Assembly: GCF_002940205.1 (NCBI RefSeq) | Contig: NZ_MDSK01000022.1 | Span: 21,287-85,286, forward strand | DNA: 64,000 bases | Source of the DNA: Xanthomonas arboricola pv. guizotiae | Lineage (GTDB): Bacteria > Pseudomonadota > Gammaproteobacteria > Xanthomonadales > Xanthomonadaceae | Direction of reading: 5' to 3' | Shown here: piece by piece, positions 17,053-25,571 of the stretch | Layout of the letters: every line of letters starts with the position of its first letter | Numbering within the stretch: the first letter of the stretch is position 1 | Translations under genes and position numbers: made by a program | The notes under the pieces: generated by a model | Seen by the model: the letters and a program-made list of their open reading frames with translations, nothing else | Told to the model about the DNA's origin: nothing | The model's database searches: none

Positions 17053-18957
17053 TTACGCCACCTGGCTGCGGCGCGCGCGCTCCAGATGCACCAGCAGCAG
17101 CGAGATCGCCGCCGGCGTCATGCCGGCGATGCGTTGCGCCTGGCCGATACTTTGCGGGCGCACGCGCTCGAGTTTCTGCTGCACTTCGATCGACAGCCCG
17201 CGCACGCCGGCATAATCGAATCCCTGCGGAATCGGCGTGGTTTCGTGGCGCTGCTGGCGTGCGATGTCGTCGCGCTGGCGGTCCAGGTAACCGGCGTATT
17301 TGACGCTGATCTCCACCTGCTCGGCCACCTGCGCATCGTCCACGCCCGGCCCCAGCGTCGGCACGCGCATCAAGGTGGCGTAGTTGAGTTCGGGGCGCTT
17401 GATCAGGTCCAGCACGTTGGTTTCGCGGCTCACCGCCACGCCCAGGGTCTGGGCCACTTCGCGGCCCAGCGCATTGCCCGGGGTCGCCCAGAGCACGGAC
17501 AAACGCGCGCGTTCGCGCTGCACCGCCTCCTGCTTGGCCGAGAAGCGCGCCCAGCGCGCATCGTCGACCAGGCCCATCGCGCGGCCGACACCGGTCAACC
17601 GCGCATCGGCGTTGTCCTCGCGCAGCTGCAGGCGGTATTCGGCGCGGCTGGTGAACATGCGATATGGCTCGGTGGTGCCGTGGGTGATCAGATCGTCCAC
17701 CAGCACGCCCAGGTAGGCCTCGTCGCGGCGCGGCGACCACGCCGGCAATCCCTGCACATGGCGCGCGGCATTGAGCCCGGCCAGCAGGCCTTGTGCAGCG
17801 GCCTCCTCGTATCCGGTGGTGCCGTTGATCTGCCCGGCGAAGAACAGCCCGCCCACCGCCTTGGTTTCCAGCGAGGCCTTGAGCCCGCGCGGGTCGAAGA
17901 AGTCGTACTCGATCGCATAGCCGGGGCGGGTGATATGCGCCTGTGCAAACCCGTGGATCGAGCGCACCAATGCCAGCTGCACGTCGAACGGCAGCGAGGT
18001 GGAGATGCCGTTGGGATAGATCTCGGCCACGTCCAGGCCTTCGGGCTCGGCGAAGATCTGGTGGCTGCTCTTCTCGGCAAAGCGCACCACCTTGTCTTCG
18101 ATCGACGGGCAGTAGCGCGGGCCGATGCCTTCGATCTGCCCGGAATACAGCGGCGAGCGATGCAGCGCGTTGCGGATGATGTCGTGGGTCTGCTCGGTGG
18201 TCTGGGTGATCCAGCAGCTGACCTGGCGCGGGTGATCGCCGCGCTGGCCCATGAACGACATCACCGGCAGCGGATCGTCGCCGGGTTGTTCGGCCATCGC
18301 GCTGTAGTCGAGCGTGCGCCCGTCGATGCGCGGCGGGGTGCCGGTCTTGAGCCGGTCGATCGCGAACGGCCGCTCGCGCAGGCGCGCGGCCAGCGTGGTG
18401 GCCGGCGGGTCGCCCATGCGTCCGGCCGCGTACTGGGTCTCGCCGACGTGGATCTTGCCGGCCAGGAAGGTGCCGGCGGTCAGCACCACCGAGGGCGCTT
18501 CGAAGCGCAGCCCGGTCTGGGTGATGACCCCGCGCACGCTGTCGGCTTCGGCGGCGCCGTTGTAGATGATCAGGTCGTCTACCGCCGCCTGGAACACGGT
18601 CAGGTTGGGCTGCGCCTCGACGATGCAGCGGATCGCAGTGCGGTACAGGTTGCGGTCGGCCTGGCAGCGGGTGGCGCGCACCGCCGGCCCCTTGGAGGCA
18701 TTGAGCGTGCGCCACTGGATGCCGGCCTGATCTGCCGCGCGTGCCATCGCCCCGCCCAGCGCGTCGATCTCCTTGACCAGATGGCCCTTGCCGATCCCGC
18801 CGATGGCCGGGTTGCAGCTCATCGCGCCCACCGTCTCGATGTTATGGGTGAGCAGCAAGGTGCGCGCACCGGCGCGCGCGGACGCCAGTGCGGCCTCGGT
18901 GCCGGCATGGCCGCCGCCGATCACGATGACGTCGTAGCGATAGAAGGAGTCGGACAT
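17053..18957 (-). CDS. mnmG: tRNA uridine-5-carboxymethylaminomethyl modification enzyme MnmG (634 aa)
   Basis: FAD-dependent enzyme that with MnmE builds the cmnm5/mnm5 group at wobble U34 of several tRNAs. The FAD motif [14 protein letters not shown] is at residues 11-24. The signature [36 protein letters not shown] and the C-terminal tRNA-binding helices are all present. Length matches GidA/MnmG (about 630 aa). The promoter lies in the non-coding block 18958-19060, which contains a perfect CRP-type site 86 bp before the start codon. Confidence 0.97.
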   Translation of the reverse strand: MSDSFYRYDVIVIGGGHAGTEAALASARAGARTLLLTHNIETVGAMSCNPAIGGIGKGHLVKEIDALGGAMARAADQAGIQWRTLNASKGPAVRATRCQADRNLYRTAIRCIVEAQPNLTVFQAAVDDLIIYNGAAEADSVRGVITQTGLRFEAPSVVLTAGTFLAGKIHVGETQYAAGRMGDPPATTLAARLRERPFAIDRLKTGTPPRIDGRTLDYSAMAEQPGDDPLPVMSFMGQRGDHPRQVSCWITQTTEQTHDIIRNALHRSPLYSGQIEGIGPRYCPSIEDKVVRFAEKSSHQIFAEPEGLDVAEIYPNGISTSLPFDVQLALVRSIHGFAQAHITRPGYAIEYDFFDPRGLKASLETKAVGGLFFAGQINGTTGYEEAAAQGLLAGLNAARHVQGLPAWSPRRDEAYLGVLVDDLITHGTTEPYRMFTSRAEYRLQLREDNADARLTGVGRAMGLVDDARWARFSAKQEAVQRERARLSVLWATPGNALGREVAQTLGVAVSRETNVLDLIKRPELNYATLMRVPTLGPGVDDAQVAEQVEISVKYAGYLDRQRDDIARQQRHETTPIPQGFDYAGVRGLSIEVQQKLERVRPQSIGQAQRIAGMTPAAISLLLVHLERARRSQVA

Positions 18958-19042
18958 GGGCGTGGGACCAGGATGCAGAAGGAGGTTGGCGGCCGCGAAC
19001 GTAGCGGCTGAAGGGCGAGCGAGGTCACTTAATCGGTAAAAG

Positions 19043-19058
19043 TGTGATGTGAATCACA
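19043..19058. promoter_or_regulatory. Perfect CRP/Clp-type binding site
   Basis: TGTGA-N6-TCACA (TGTGATGTGAATCACA) matches the CRP consensus exactly. The Xanthomonas homologue Clp recognises the same consensus and is relieved by cyclic di-GMP. It could act on mnmG (minus) or on a plus-strand transcript. A TTGAAC at 19062-19067 sits right after it, with a CATGTT 17 bp further on. Confidence 0.75.
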
Positions 19059-19096
19059 TTATTGAACACTGACCCTCAAGTTGGCATGTTCCGTGC

Positions 19097-19227
19097 GGAT
19101 ATCCCTAGTGCACCCGTCGTGGCATTGCGACATGGGCGCAAGGCTGGAATTGGAACAGGGGCCAGCCACGCGTGCGATGGGGTAGCGTAAGGGTCGGTAG
19201 TCGGGGGACTGCCGACCCTTATTTTTT
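19097..19227 (+). ncRNA. Candidate small RNA ending in a strong intrinsic terminator
   Basis: Downstream of the CRP-type site and a possible -35/-10 pair (19062-19067, 19085-19090) there is no credible open frame, but the segment ends in a textbook terminator at 19189-19227. No other gene upstream on the plus strand needs this terminator, because mnmG runs the other way. A transcript of about 130 nt is therefore likely. The start is estimated from the putative -10. Confidence 0.5.
19189..19227 (+). terminator. Intrinsic terminator with 14-bp stem and GGGG loop
   Basis: Bases 19189-19202 pair with 19207-19220 over 14 bp (one G-U) around a GGGG loop, followed by six T at 19222-19227. It is one of the strongest terminators in the window and implies a plus-strand transcript. 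Confidence 0.85.
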
Positions 19228-19301
19228 CCCGCGATCCAGCGCCCGCCGCAGCCCTGACTGCTCCAACGGGGATGCCCAGGCGTGGCAGAGCAGCCCGCAC
19301 G

Positions 19302-19430
19302 ACAAAACATAAAGCCCCGGCATGCCGGGGCTCTATGCGTTGGAGGCGCCGATATCCGACAGGGCCGGAACAGGGGGGATCCAGATTTCCCTGTCGGACA
19401 TCGACATAAGTCGGTCAGTGAGCCGGGCCA
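19302..19430 (-). ncRNA. Candidate minus-strand structured RNA with C-rich loop
   Basis: On the minus strand a perfect 10-bp stem (19389-19398 with 19355-19364) encloses a 24-nt loop containing CCCCCC. It is followed by a perfect 20-nt palindromic hairpin at 19313-19332 and the U-rich run TTTATGTTTT. C-rich exposed loops plus a terminator resemble Xanthomonas sRNAs of the sX13 type. No gene runs into this region from the right on the minus strand except the lipoprotein gene ending at 19539, so the hairpin may also serve as that gene's terminator. Confidence 0.4.
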
Positions 19431-19538
19431 GGTCAAAACATGACGTGGCGGGTCACAGAGCGCCTAGCTTGCGACCAAGTGCCGGCTGAACGCAAGCCCC
19501 CAACATCACCATCTGTGGGCCACGTCGCAGTCAGCAAC

Positions 19539-20000
19539 TCAGGGAATCTGCTCACGCGTATTGCGCGGTGCGGTCTGCCGTTGAATCTCCCGGATCACCC
19601 GTGGCGGCGCACCGATGCGTGGCGGCTGCGACGGCGGAGCGCCGGCCGCCGGTGGGCGACTGGGGCGCTGCGGGCGCGGGCCGTTGGGACGGGGACCATT
19701 GTTGAACGAGCCGTTCGGACGTGGCGGCCGGTACTGCGGGCGGCGATCGTTCGGGCGGTAGTAATAGCCGCCGCCGCGGTAGACCGGATATGCCGGGTAG
19801 CCGTACAGCCCGATCGAACCGGCGCCGTAAGGGTAACCGTAGGGGTTGCCGTAGAAATACGGCGAGTACCCCGGCGGGTAGCGGTACTGCACCGCAGGCG
19901 CGCCGCGGTAATAGCCGCCCGACCCAGCACCGGTGTAGTCGTAGGTTGCGCAGCCGCCCAGGGCCAACAGCCCGGCGGCGAAGATCAGACGGAATTTCAT
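19539..20000 (-). CDS. Small Tyr/Gly/Pro-rich lipoprotein (153 aa)
   Basis: MKFRLIFAAGLLALGGCATYD has a lipoprotein signal peptide with lipobox LGGC, so Cys17 is probably lipidated. The rest is low complexity: a Tyr/Gly/Pro-rich half (GYYRGAP, YFYGNPYGYPYG) then a Pro/Arg/Asn-rich half (PPRPNGSFNNGPRPNG). No enzyme domain is seen. It is probably an envelope protein; the function is unknown. Confidence 0.75.
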   Translation of the reverse strand: MKFRLIFAAGLLALGGCATYDYTGAGSGGYYRGAPAVQYRYPPGYSPYFYGNPYGYPYGAGSIGLYGYPAYPVYRGGGYYYRPNDRRPQYRPPRPNGSFNNGPRPNGPRPQRPSRPPAAGAPPSQPPRIGAPPRVIREIQRQTAPRNTREQIP

Positions 20001-20157
20001 GAATGGTGCCCTCCTGCAACCATGGTGTCACTGTCGAACCGATGCATTGAATCGGTCCTTAACTGTGCCGCAATGTGGTGCTTCTGCATCGATCCAGCAT
20101 GCGCGGGCGCTGCGCGTGCAGCCGTGAAGGCAGAGACGATACGTTAATCTTGCAGGC

Positions 20158-21117
20158 ATGATCGAGACGGTCCCGCTTGCCCATTCCGACGTCCTGCAAG
20201 CCGCTGCGCGCATCGCGCCGCAGTGCGTGCCGACACCGTTGCTGACCTCGCACAGCCTGGACGCCCTGTGCGGTGCGCAGCTGTTCTTCAAGGCCGAACA
20301 CCTGCAGCGCAGCGGCGCATTCAAGTTCCGTGGTGCCTGCAACGCGGTGTGGTCGTTGCCGGAGGAGCTGGCCGCGCGCGGGGTGGTCACCCATTCGTCC
20401 GGCAATCACGGCGCCGCACTCGCACTCGCCGCGCGCACGCGCGGGATCGGCTGCCACGTGGTGGTACCCGAAGGCGCGGTGGCCGCCAAGCTGGCCAATA
20501 TCTCCCGTCACGGCGCCACGCTGTGGCGCTGCGCGCCCACCATCGCGGCGCGCGAGCGGATGTGTGCCGAGGTCCAGGCCGGCAGCGGCGCGACGCTGGT
20601 GCATCCGTATACCGATCCGGCGGTGATCGCCGGGCAGGGCACCGCCGCGCTGGAGCTGCTGCAGCAAAGCGGCGGGCTGGATGTGCTGGTGGCACCGGTC
20701 GGCGGCGGCGGGCTGGCCGCCGGCACTGCGCTGGCGCTGCAATCGGCGCCGGGCTGTGCGCTGGTGCTGGCCGAGCCGAGCGGGGCGGCCGATACCGCAC
20801 GCTCGCTGGCGGCCGGGCAGCGGCTGGTCGATTTCGTGCCGGACACTGTGTGCGACGGTCTGCGCGGTAGCTTGGGCGCGCCCAATTTCACGCTGCTGCA
20901 GCACGCCGGTGCACAGGTGATCACGGTCGACGATGCCGCGGTGGTGCAGGCGATGCGGCTGGTCTGGCAGGTGCTCAAGCAGGTGGTGGAGCCGTCCTCG
21001 GCAATTGCGCTGGCGGCGGTGCTGGCCGACCCGGTGCGCTTTGCCGGGCGGCGGGTCGGGCTGATCCTGTCCGGCGGCAATGTCGACCTGGATGCGCTGC
21101 CCTGGGCCGCGGCGTGA
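20158..21117 (+). CDS. PLP-dependent serine/threonine dehydratase or racemase-like enzyme (319 aa)
   Basis: Fold-type II PLP enzyme. The Lys that binds PLP lies in GAFKFRGA (about residue 60), the substrate loop is SSGNHGAALA and the phosphate loop VGGGGLAAG. Without a C-terminal ACT domain it matches the serine racemase/threo-3-hydroxyaspartate dehydratase/biodegradative threonine dehydratase group (about 320 aa). The exact substrate cannot be chosen from sequence. It overlaps the next gene by GTGA. Confidence 0.82.
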   Translation: MIETVPLAHSDVLQAAARIAPQCVPTPLLTSHSLDALCGAQLFFKAEHLQRSGAFKFRGACNAVWSLPEELAARGVVTHSSGNHGAALALAARTRGIGCHVVVPEGAVAAKLANISRHGATLWRCAPTIAARERMCAEVQAGSGATLVHPYTDPAVIAGQGTAALELLQQSGGLDVLVAPVGGGGLAAGTALALQSAPGCALVLAEPSGAADTARSLAAGQRLVDFVPDTVCDGLRGSLGAPNFTLLQHAGAQVITVDDAAVVQAMRLVWQVLKQVVEPSSAIALAAVLADPVRFAGRRVGLILSGGNVDLDALPWAAA

Positions 21118-21719
21118 GCAGGCGCTCGCGTGGGGTCGGTCTGTGGGGCTGGTGCTGGCGCCTGTGCATGCTGACGCTGATCTGGCTGGTGGGCGTGGCC
21201 GGCTGGATCGTGTGGGTCGGCGATCGCGACCAGGCCGCGCCGGCCGACGTGATCATCGTGCTGGGCGCGGCCGCCTACGACGCGCGCCCTTCGCCGGTGT
21301 TCGAAGAGCGCATCCGGCATGCGCTGGACCTGTACGCGCAGGGCTATGCGCCGCGGCTGCTGTTCACCGGCGGCTTCGGCAATGGCGCGCGCTTTGCCGA
21401 GTCGCAGGTGGCGCGGCGCTATGCGCTACGCCACGGCGTACCGCCGGAGGCGATCGTGATCGAGACGGTCTCGCGCACCACCCGGCAGAATCTGCAGCAG
21501 GCACGCGCGCTGATGGACCGGCACGGCATGCACCGGGCGATCATCGTCAGCGACCCGTTGCACATGGCGCGCGCGCTGCGGCTGAGCGATGAGCTGGGGG
21601 TGGACGCGCTGGCCTCTTCCACGCCCAGTACGCGCTTTCGCAGCTTCCACACCAGTTGGCGCTTCCTGCTGCAGGAGGTCTATTACTTCCATCGCGACCT
21701 GGTGGTGCAGGGCGCCTGA
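21114..21719 (+). CDS. YdcF-family (DUF218) membrane protein (201 aa)
   Basis: A GTG start overlaps the TGA of the upstream gene. One N-terminal membrane helix (LCMLTLIWLVGVAGWIVWVG) anchors a DUF218 domain with DVIIVLGAAAYDARPS and the later TRQNLQQAR and SDPLHMARAL. Relatives (YdcF, SanA, ElyC) act in envelope processes, but a biochemical role is not established for this branch. Confidence 0.85.
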   Translation: MSRRSRGVGLWGWCWRLCMLTLIWLVGVAGWIVWVGDRDQAAPADVIIVLGAAAYDARPSPVFEERIRHALDLYAQGYAPRLLFTGGFGNGARFAESQVARRYALRHGVPPEAIVIETVSRTTRQNLQQARALMDRHGMHRAIIVSDPLHMARALRLSDELGVDALASSTPSTRFRSFHTSWRFLLQEVYYFHRDLVVQGA

Positions 21720-21799
21720 CGCCGGGTATGCCGCATGGCAGGCGTGTTCAAGCGCAAGACGCGCTCTATGATGCGGCTTTCCCAGCGGCAGGTTCGAGC

Positions 21800-22219
21800 A
21801 TGAGCGAGCGCAATCGACAACACGCCACCGGCCTGGTTCAGGCCTATTACGCGGCATTCAACCGCGGCGATTGGGATGCCATGCTGGCGTTCCTGGCCGA
21901 CGACGTCGCGCACGACCTCAACCAGGGCCCGCGCGAGATCGGCCGGGCGGAATTTGCCGCCTTCCTGCAGCGCATGAACGACAGCTACCGCGAACAGCTG
22001 CGCGACATCGTGATCACCGCCAACGAGGATGGCACGCGGGTCGGTGCCGAGTACGTGGTGCACGGGGTCTACCACACCACCGACGAAGGTCTGCCGGAGG
22101 CCAACGGGCAGACCTATGTGCTGCCGGGCGGTGCGTTCTTCGATGTGCAGGGCGACAAGATCACCCGCGTCACCAACTACTACAACCTGCAGGAATGGAT
22201 CGCGCAGGTCTCGCGCTGA
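21800..22219 (+). CDS. SnoaL/ketosteroid-isomerase-like NTF2-fold protein (139 aa)
   Basis: Begins with AYYAAFNRGDWDAMLAFLADDVAHDLNQG, the typical NTF2/SnoaL-like entry, and ends DGDKITRV-like (VQGDKITRVTNYYNLQEW), matching the family. It is cytoplasmic with no signal peptide. Catalytic activity is not inferable; many members are isomerases or simply ligand-binding. Confidence 0.8.
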   Translation: MSERNRQHATGLVQAYYAAFNRGDWDAMLAFLADDVAHDLNQGPREIGRAEFAAFLQRMNDSYREQLRDIVITANEDGTRVGAEYVVHGVYHTTDEGLPEANGQTYVLPGGAFFDVQGDKITRVTNYYNLQEWIAQVSR

Positions 22220-22238
22220 GCGCATCGACCGTCACGGC

Positions 22239-22383
22239 GTAGGAGCGCACCAGGGCGCGATAAGGCGTTCCCGGCAATGCCTGGTGGCGCCCGGGTGGAT
22301 TGGTGCTCTGCCTATGTAGGAGCGCGCTCGCGCGCGATGGGGCGTTACCGGTAATGCCTTATCGCGCCCGGGTGCGCTCCTAC
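22239..22383. repeat. REP-like GTAGGAGCG repeat cluster
   Basis: GTAGGAGCGCACC with GGCGCGATAAGGC starts at 22239, a second GTAGGAGCGCGCT copy starts at 22316, and an inverted copy ends at 22383. Outer copies are reverse complements, so the transcript could fold into a long hairpin. GTAG-type REPs mobilised by RAYT transposases are common in Xanthomonas and Stenotrophomonas. No RAYT gene is in this window. Confidence 0.75.
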
Positions 22384-22397
22384 GTGGGTGGGTGGGG

Positions 22398-23303
22398 TTA
22401 CAGCAACACGATCCCGACCACCACCAGGATGAAGATGCCCCACTTGAGCGTCTGGTACAGCGGGTTGTTGCGTTCCTTCAGCGCCTTGGCCTTCAGGCGC
22501 GCGGCATAGAAATAGCGGAACACGCGGTTGATGCCGCCGGTCTTGTCGCCTTCCTGATTGGGCGAGGCGCCGGCCGAGAGCAGGCTGCGGCCGACGAAGC
22601 GGTTCACCGCCGCGGCCCAGCGCCAGCGCATCGGGCGCTCGATGTCGCAGAACAGGATGATGCGGTCCTGGTCGGTGTCGTTGCGCGCGTAGTGGATATA
22701 GGTCTCGTCGAACATCGTCCACTCGCCATCGCGCCAGCTGTGGCGCTGCCCGTCGACATCGATGAAGCAGCGGTCGTCGTTGGGCGTGGCCAGCCCCAGG
22801 TGCAGGCGCATGGACCCGGCGAACGGGTCGCGGTGCGGGCGCAGTTCGCTGCCCGGCGGCAACTCGGCGAACATCGCGGCCTTGACCGTGGGGATGGACT
22901 GCAGCAACGCAGTGGTCTGCGGGCACAGTTCGGACGCCGACGGGTGCGCGGTGCCGTACCACTTCAGATAGAAGCGCTTCCAGCCGCGGCGGAAGAACGA
23001 GTTGAAGCCGATGTCGGTATAGCCGTCGGCGGCGCGGATCTTCTGCATCTGCTGCAGCGCCACCGCTTCATCGCGGATCAGCGGCCAGTTGGCGCGCAGC
23101 GGCGCCAGCTCCGGGAATTCCTTGCCGGGATCGATGAACGGCGTGGTCGGCACCCGCGAACACAGGTACATCAGCGTGTTGATCGGCGCCATGAAGGTGG
23201 AATGGTCCAGCAGCTGCCGGCTGAGCCGGTGCCGCACGCGACCGCGGTAATGGATGTACAGCGCCGATGCGATGAACAGCGCGATGATGAGCCACTTCAA
23301 CAT
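22398..23303 (-). CDS. LpxO-like lipid A 2-hydroxylase (aspartyl/asparaginyl beta-hydroxylase family, 301 aa)
   Basis: Fe(II)/2-oxoglutarate dioxygenase of the Asp/Asn hydroxylase family. An N-terminal membrane helix (MLKWLIIALFIASALYIHYRG) and a C-terminal one (WGIFILVVVGIVLL) place it at the inner membrane. Iron motif HRD (in LRPHRDPFAGSMRLHLGL) and the second His in DETYIHYARN are intact, as is the 2-oxoglutarate Arg region. LpxO hydroxylates a secondary acyl chain of lipid A. The start at 23303 begins the membrane helix; a longer frame to 23774 is not supported. Confidence 0.85.
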   Translation of the reverse strand: MLKWLIIALFIASALYIHYRGRVRHRLSRQLLDHSTFMAPINTLMYLCSRVPTTPFIDPGKEFPELAPLRANWPLIRDEAVALQQMQKIRAADGYTDIGFNSFFRRGWKRFYLKWYGTAHPSASELCPQTTALLQSIPTVKAAMFAELPPGSELRPHRDPFAGSMRLHLGLATPNDDRCFIDVDGQRHSWRDGEWTMFDETYIHYARNDTDQDRIILFCDIERPMRWRWAAAVNRFVGRSLLSAGASPNQEGDKTGGINRVFRYFYAARLKAKALKERNNPLYQTLKWGIFILVVVGIVLL

Positions 23304-23317
23304 TGGGAAGGCCGATT

Positions 23318-23348
23318 GGGGGGCGGGGGCCGCAAATTGGGGGACGGG
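23318..23348 (+). other. G-run cluster, possible G-quadruplex, in the lpxO-like leader
   Basis: G6, G5, G5 and G3 runs lie at 23318-23323, 23325-23329, 23339-23343 and 23346-23348, just upstream of the minus-strand start at 23303. Loops are 1, 9 and 2 nt. The rest of the 364-bp gap to bioC holds no gene that I can support. Confidence 0.35.
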
Positions 23349-23622
23349 AGCCGTAAACGTAAGAGCGGCGATCAAACGACAGTGCAGCGGCCTGGGGCGC
23401 TGCCGGTGCGCGGAGCCTGCATGTACCACGCGTACACAGCGGTTCCTGCGCGCCGCCTGCAGCCACCTGACGACTGCTTGCTGCGTTTTGCTAGCCACTC
23501 CGGTCGAGACATCGAAAAAAGGCAGGCCGACACAGGAACATGCGGCCGTTAACTGCTGAATTCTACCGGGTGTGGCGACCGCGCCTGACAACTCTGCATG
23601 GGTGCCGTCGCAAAACTGTGTG

Positions 23623-23656
23623 TCTCGCCGGCAACGGCTACGTTGCTGCCGGCGAT
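23623..23656 (-). terminator. Hairpin downstream of bioC
   Basis: TCGCCGGCA and TGCCGGCGA form a 9-bp stem just past the bioC stop on the minus strand; CAGTTTT follows about 10-15 nt later. Probable end of the bio transcript, though the T-run is displaced. Confidence 0.4.
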
Positions 23657-23667
23657 CTGCACCGCCG

Positions 23668-24552
23668 CTAGTCGATGCGGCGGCGGATCGGGATCGAGGC
23701 CACCGGGACGCTGGCGACATCGTGTCCCTGCTCGCGGATGGGCGCGCCCGGCGCCGGTGCCCAGGCGTGGGCATAGATCACTTCCCAGGAGCTGGGCAGG
23801 GTGCCGTCCGGCCGCCGCAAGGGCTCGTAGGCGGCGCTGGCGGCGGCAAAGCGGCCGCGTCCGGTCAGGGTGGCGCGGCGATTGCTGAGTGCGTTGGTGG
23901 CGCCCATCGCGCGCAGCTCGCGCATCAGCGCGGGCAGGTCGCTGTAGGTCAGCGTGAACAGGTCGCGGTCCAGCACCGGGTCGCGGAAGCCGGACATCAG
24001 CAAGGCATCGCCGAACTGGGCGATCGGCGGAAAGCGGCTGACATGCGGGGCCGGGTCGGCCTGGGCGAAGGCCTCGCGCAACTCGATCAGCGTCTCCGGG
24101 CCGAAGGTGGAGCACAGCAACAGGCCGCCCGGCCGCAGCGCGCGGCGGAAACCGGCGAACACCGCCGGCAGGTCTTCCACCCACTGCAGGCACAGGTTGC
24201 TGAAGATCACGTCCACGCTGCCGTCGGCCACCGGCAAGGCGCGTGCATCAGCGCAGACCTGCGCGAACGGCTTCCACCAGCCCGCCGCCTTGCGCGCCTG
24301 GCGCAGCATCGGCATGGCCTGGTCCAGTGCGATCACCTGCGCCTTGGGCCAGCGCTTCTTGATCGCGCCGCTGGCATGGCCGGGGCCGGCGCCGACATCC
24401 AGCACCACCTTGGGCACCTGGTCGCCCAGGTAGTCGAGCGATTCGAGCAGGCGCGCTTCGGCTTCGCGCTGTAGCGCGGCGGCGGCGGCATAGCTGCTGG
24501 CGGCACGCGCAAAGGCGCGCCGGACGTGGCGGGGGTCGAAGGTACTGTTCAT
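23668..24552 (-). CDS. bioC: Malonyl-ACP O-methyltransferase BioC (294 aa)
   Basis: SAM-dependent methyltransferase that methylates malonyl-ACP to start pimeloyl synthesis in the biotin pathway. It opens with FDPRHVRRAFARAASSYAAAAALQ, the BioC N-terminus. The SAM motif I is VVLDVGAGPG, and SNLCLQWVEDLPAVF is the BioC signature. Start ATG at 24552 matches this. It is the last gene of the minus-strand bio cluster, 192 bp after the SDR gene. Confidence 0.92.
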   Translation of the reverse strand: MNSTFDPRHVRRAFARAASSYAAAAALQREAEARLLESLDYLGDQVPKVVLDVGAGPGHASGAIKKRWPKAQVIALDQAMPMLRQARKAAGWWKPFAQVCADARALPVADGSVDVIFSNLCLQWVEDLPAVFAGFRRALRPGGLLLCSTFGPETLIELREAFAQADPAPHVSRFPPIAQFGDALLMSGFRDPVLDRDLFTLTYSDLPALMRELRAMGATNALSNRRATLTGRGRFAAASAAYEPLRRPDGTLPSSWEVIYAHAWAPAPGAPIREQGHDVASVPVASIPIRRRID

Positions 24553-24744
24553 GAGCGGCGCTATTGTCGCCTGTGGCCGGGGCGGAGGGAATCGATGGAT
24601 GGCCTGGCATCGGCCTGGCGAGTCTGCAGACGTTCGGTCTGCCGGTGGCTGCGCGGCGAGCGGCAAGGGGTTCAACGGGGCTTGGCCAAAACCCCACCGG
24701 ATGTCCGCGGCGGTCGCCACGACTCGCCGCGTGGCCGAGGCGCT

Positions 24745-25527
24745 CTAGAACGTGCCGGGATAGCTGCCGCCGTCGATCAGCAGGTTCTGCCCGGTGATGT
24801 AGCCGGCCTGCGCGCTGCACAGGAACGCGCAGGCCGCGCCGAATTCGTCCGGCTCGCCGAAGCGTGCGGCCGGAATGCCCGCACGCTTGCGCTCGGCGAC
24901 GTCTTCGGCACTGCTGCCTTGCCGTTGCGCGATCGCCGCGAAGTTGCCGCGCAGGCGGTCGGTGGCGAACTGGCCGGGCAGCAGATTGTTGATGGTGACG
25001 TTGTCGGCCACCGTGCTGCGCGCCAGCCCGGCGACGAAGCCGGTAAGGCCGGCGCGCGCGCCATTGGACAGGCCCAGGATGTCGATCGGCGCCTTCACCG
25101 CACTGGAGGTGATGTTGACGATGCGGCCGAAGCGCCGCGCGCGCATCGCATCGACGCTGGCACGGATCAGTTCGATCGGCGCCAGCATGTTGGCGTCCAG
25201 TGCGCGCAGCCAGTCATCGCGTTCCCACTGACGAAAATCGCCCGGCGGCGGGCCGCCTGCGTTGTTGATCAGGATGTCGACCTGCGGGCAGGCGGCGAGC
25301 GCCGCGCTGCGTCCTTCCGGCGTGGCGATATCGGCGACCACGCTGCGTACCTGGCCGGCACCGGGAAGTGCGCGCAATGCATCAGCGGCGTGTTCCAGTG
25401 CATCGCGGCCGCGCGCGGCGATCACCACATTGACGCCTTCGCTGGCCAATGCGCGTGCGCAGCCCAAACCCAGGCCCTTGCTGGCGGCGCAGACCAGGGC
25501 CCAGCGCCCGGCGATTCCCAGATCCAT
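24745..25527 (-). CDS. SDR-family oxidoreductase with non-canonical active site (260 aa)
   Basis: Short-chain dehydrogenase fold: cofactor motif AASKGLGLGCARAL (TGxxxGxG type, with A in place of T), NNAGG and the Ser in VNITSSAVK. The catalytic YxxxK is not present: the corresponding segment reads LGLSNGARAGL, with no Tyr and Arg in place of Lys. It lies between bioH (44 bp) and bioC (192 bp). Members of this subfamily are usually labelled 3-oxoacyl-ACP reductases, but with these changes reductase activity is uncertain. Confidence 0.8.
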   Translation of the reverse strand: MDLGIAGRWALVCAASKGLGLGCARALASEGVNVVIAARGRDALEHAADALRALPGAGQVRSVVADIATPEGRSAALAACPQVDILINNAGGPPPGDFRQWERDDWLRALDANMLAPIELIRASVDAMRARRFGRIVNITSSAVKAPIDILGLSNGARAGLTGFVAGLARSTVADNVTINNLLPGQFATDRLRGNFAAIAQRQGSSAEDVAERKRAGIPAARFGEPDEFGAACAFLCSAQAGYITGQNLLIDGGSYPGTF

Positions 25528-25571
25528 ACGATGTGTCCTCGATCAGCGATTGCGCATGATCGACGATCCGC

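Noticed and set aside
17086..19011. 641-aa plus-strand frame opposite mnmG
   Set aside because: Antisense shadow of mnmG; composition is typical of reverse-frame translation.
22392..23552. 386-aa plus-strand frame opposite the LpxO-like gene
   Set aside because: Gln/Arg/His-rich shadow with no motif; the minus-strand gene has intact iron ligands.
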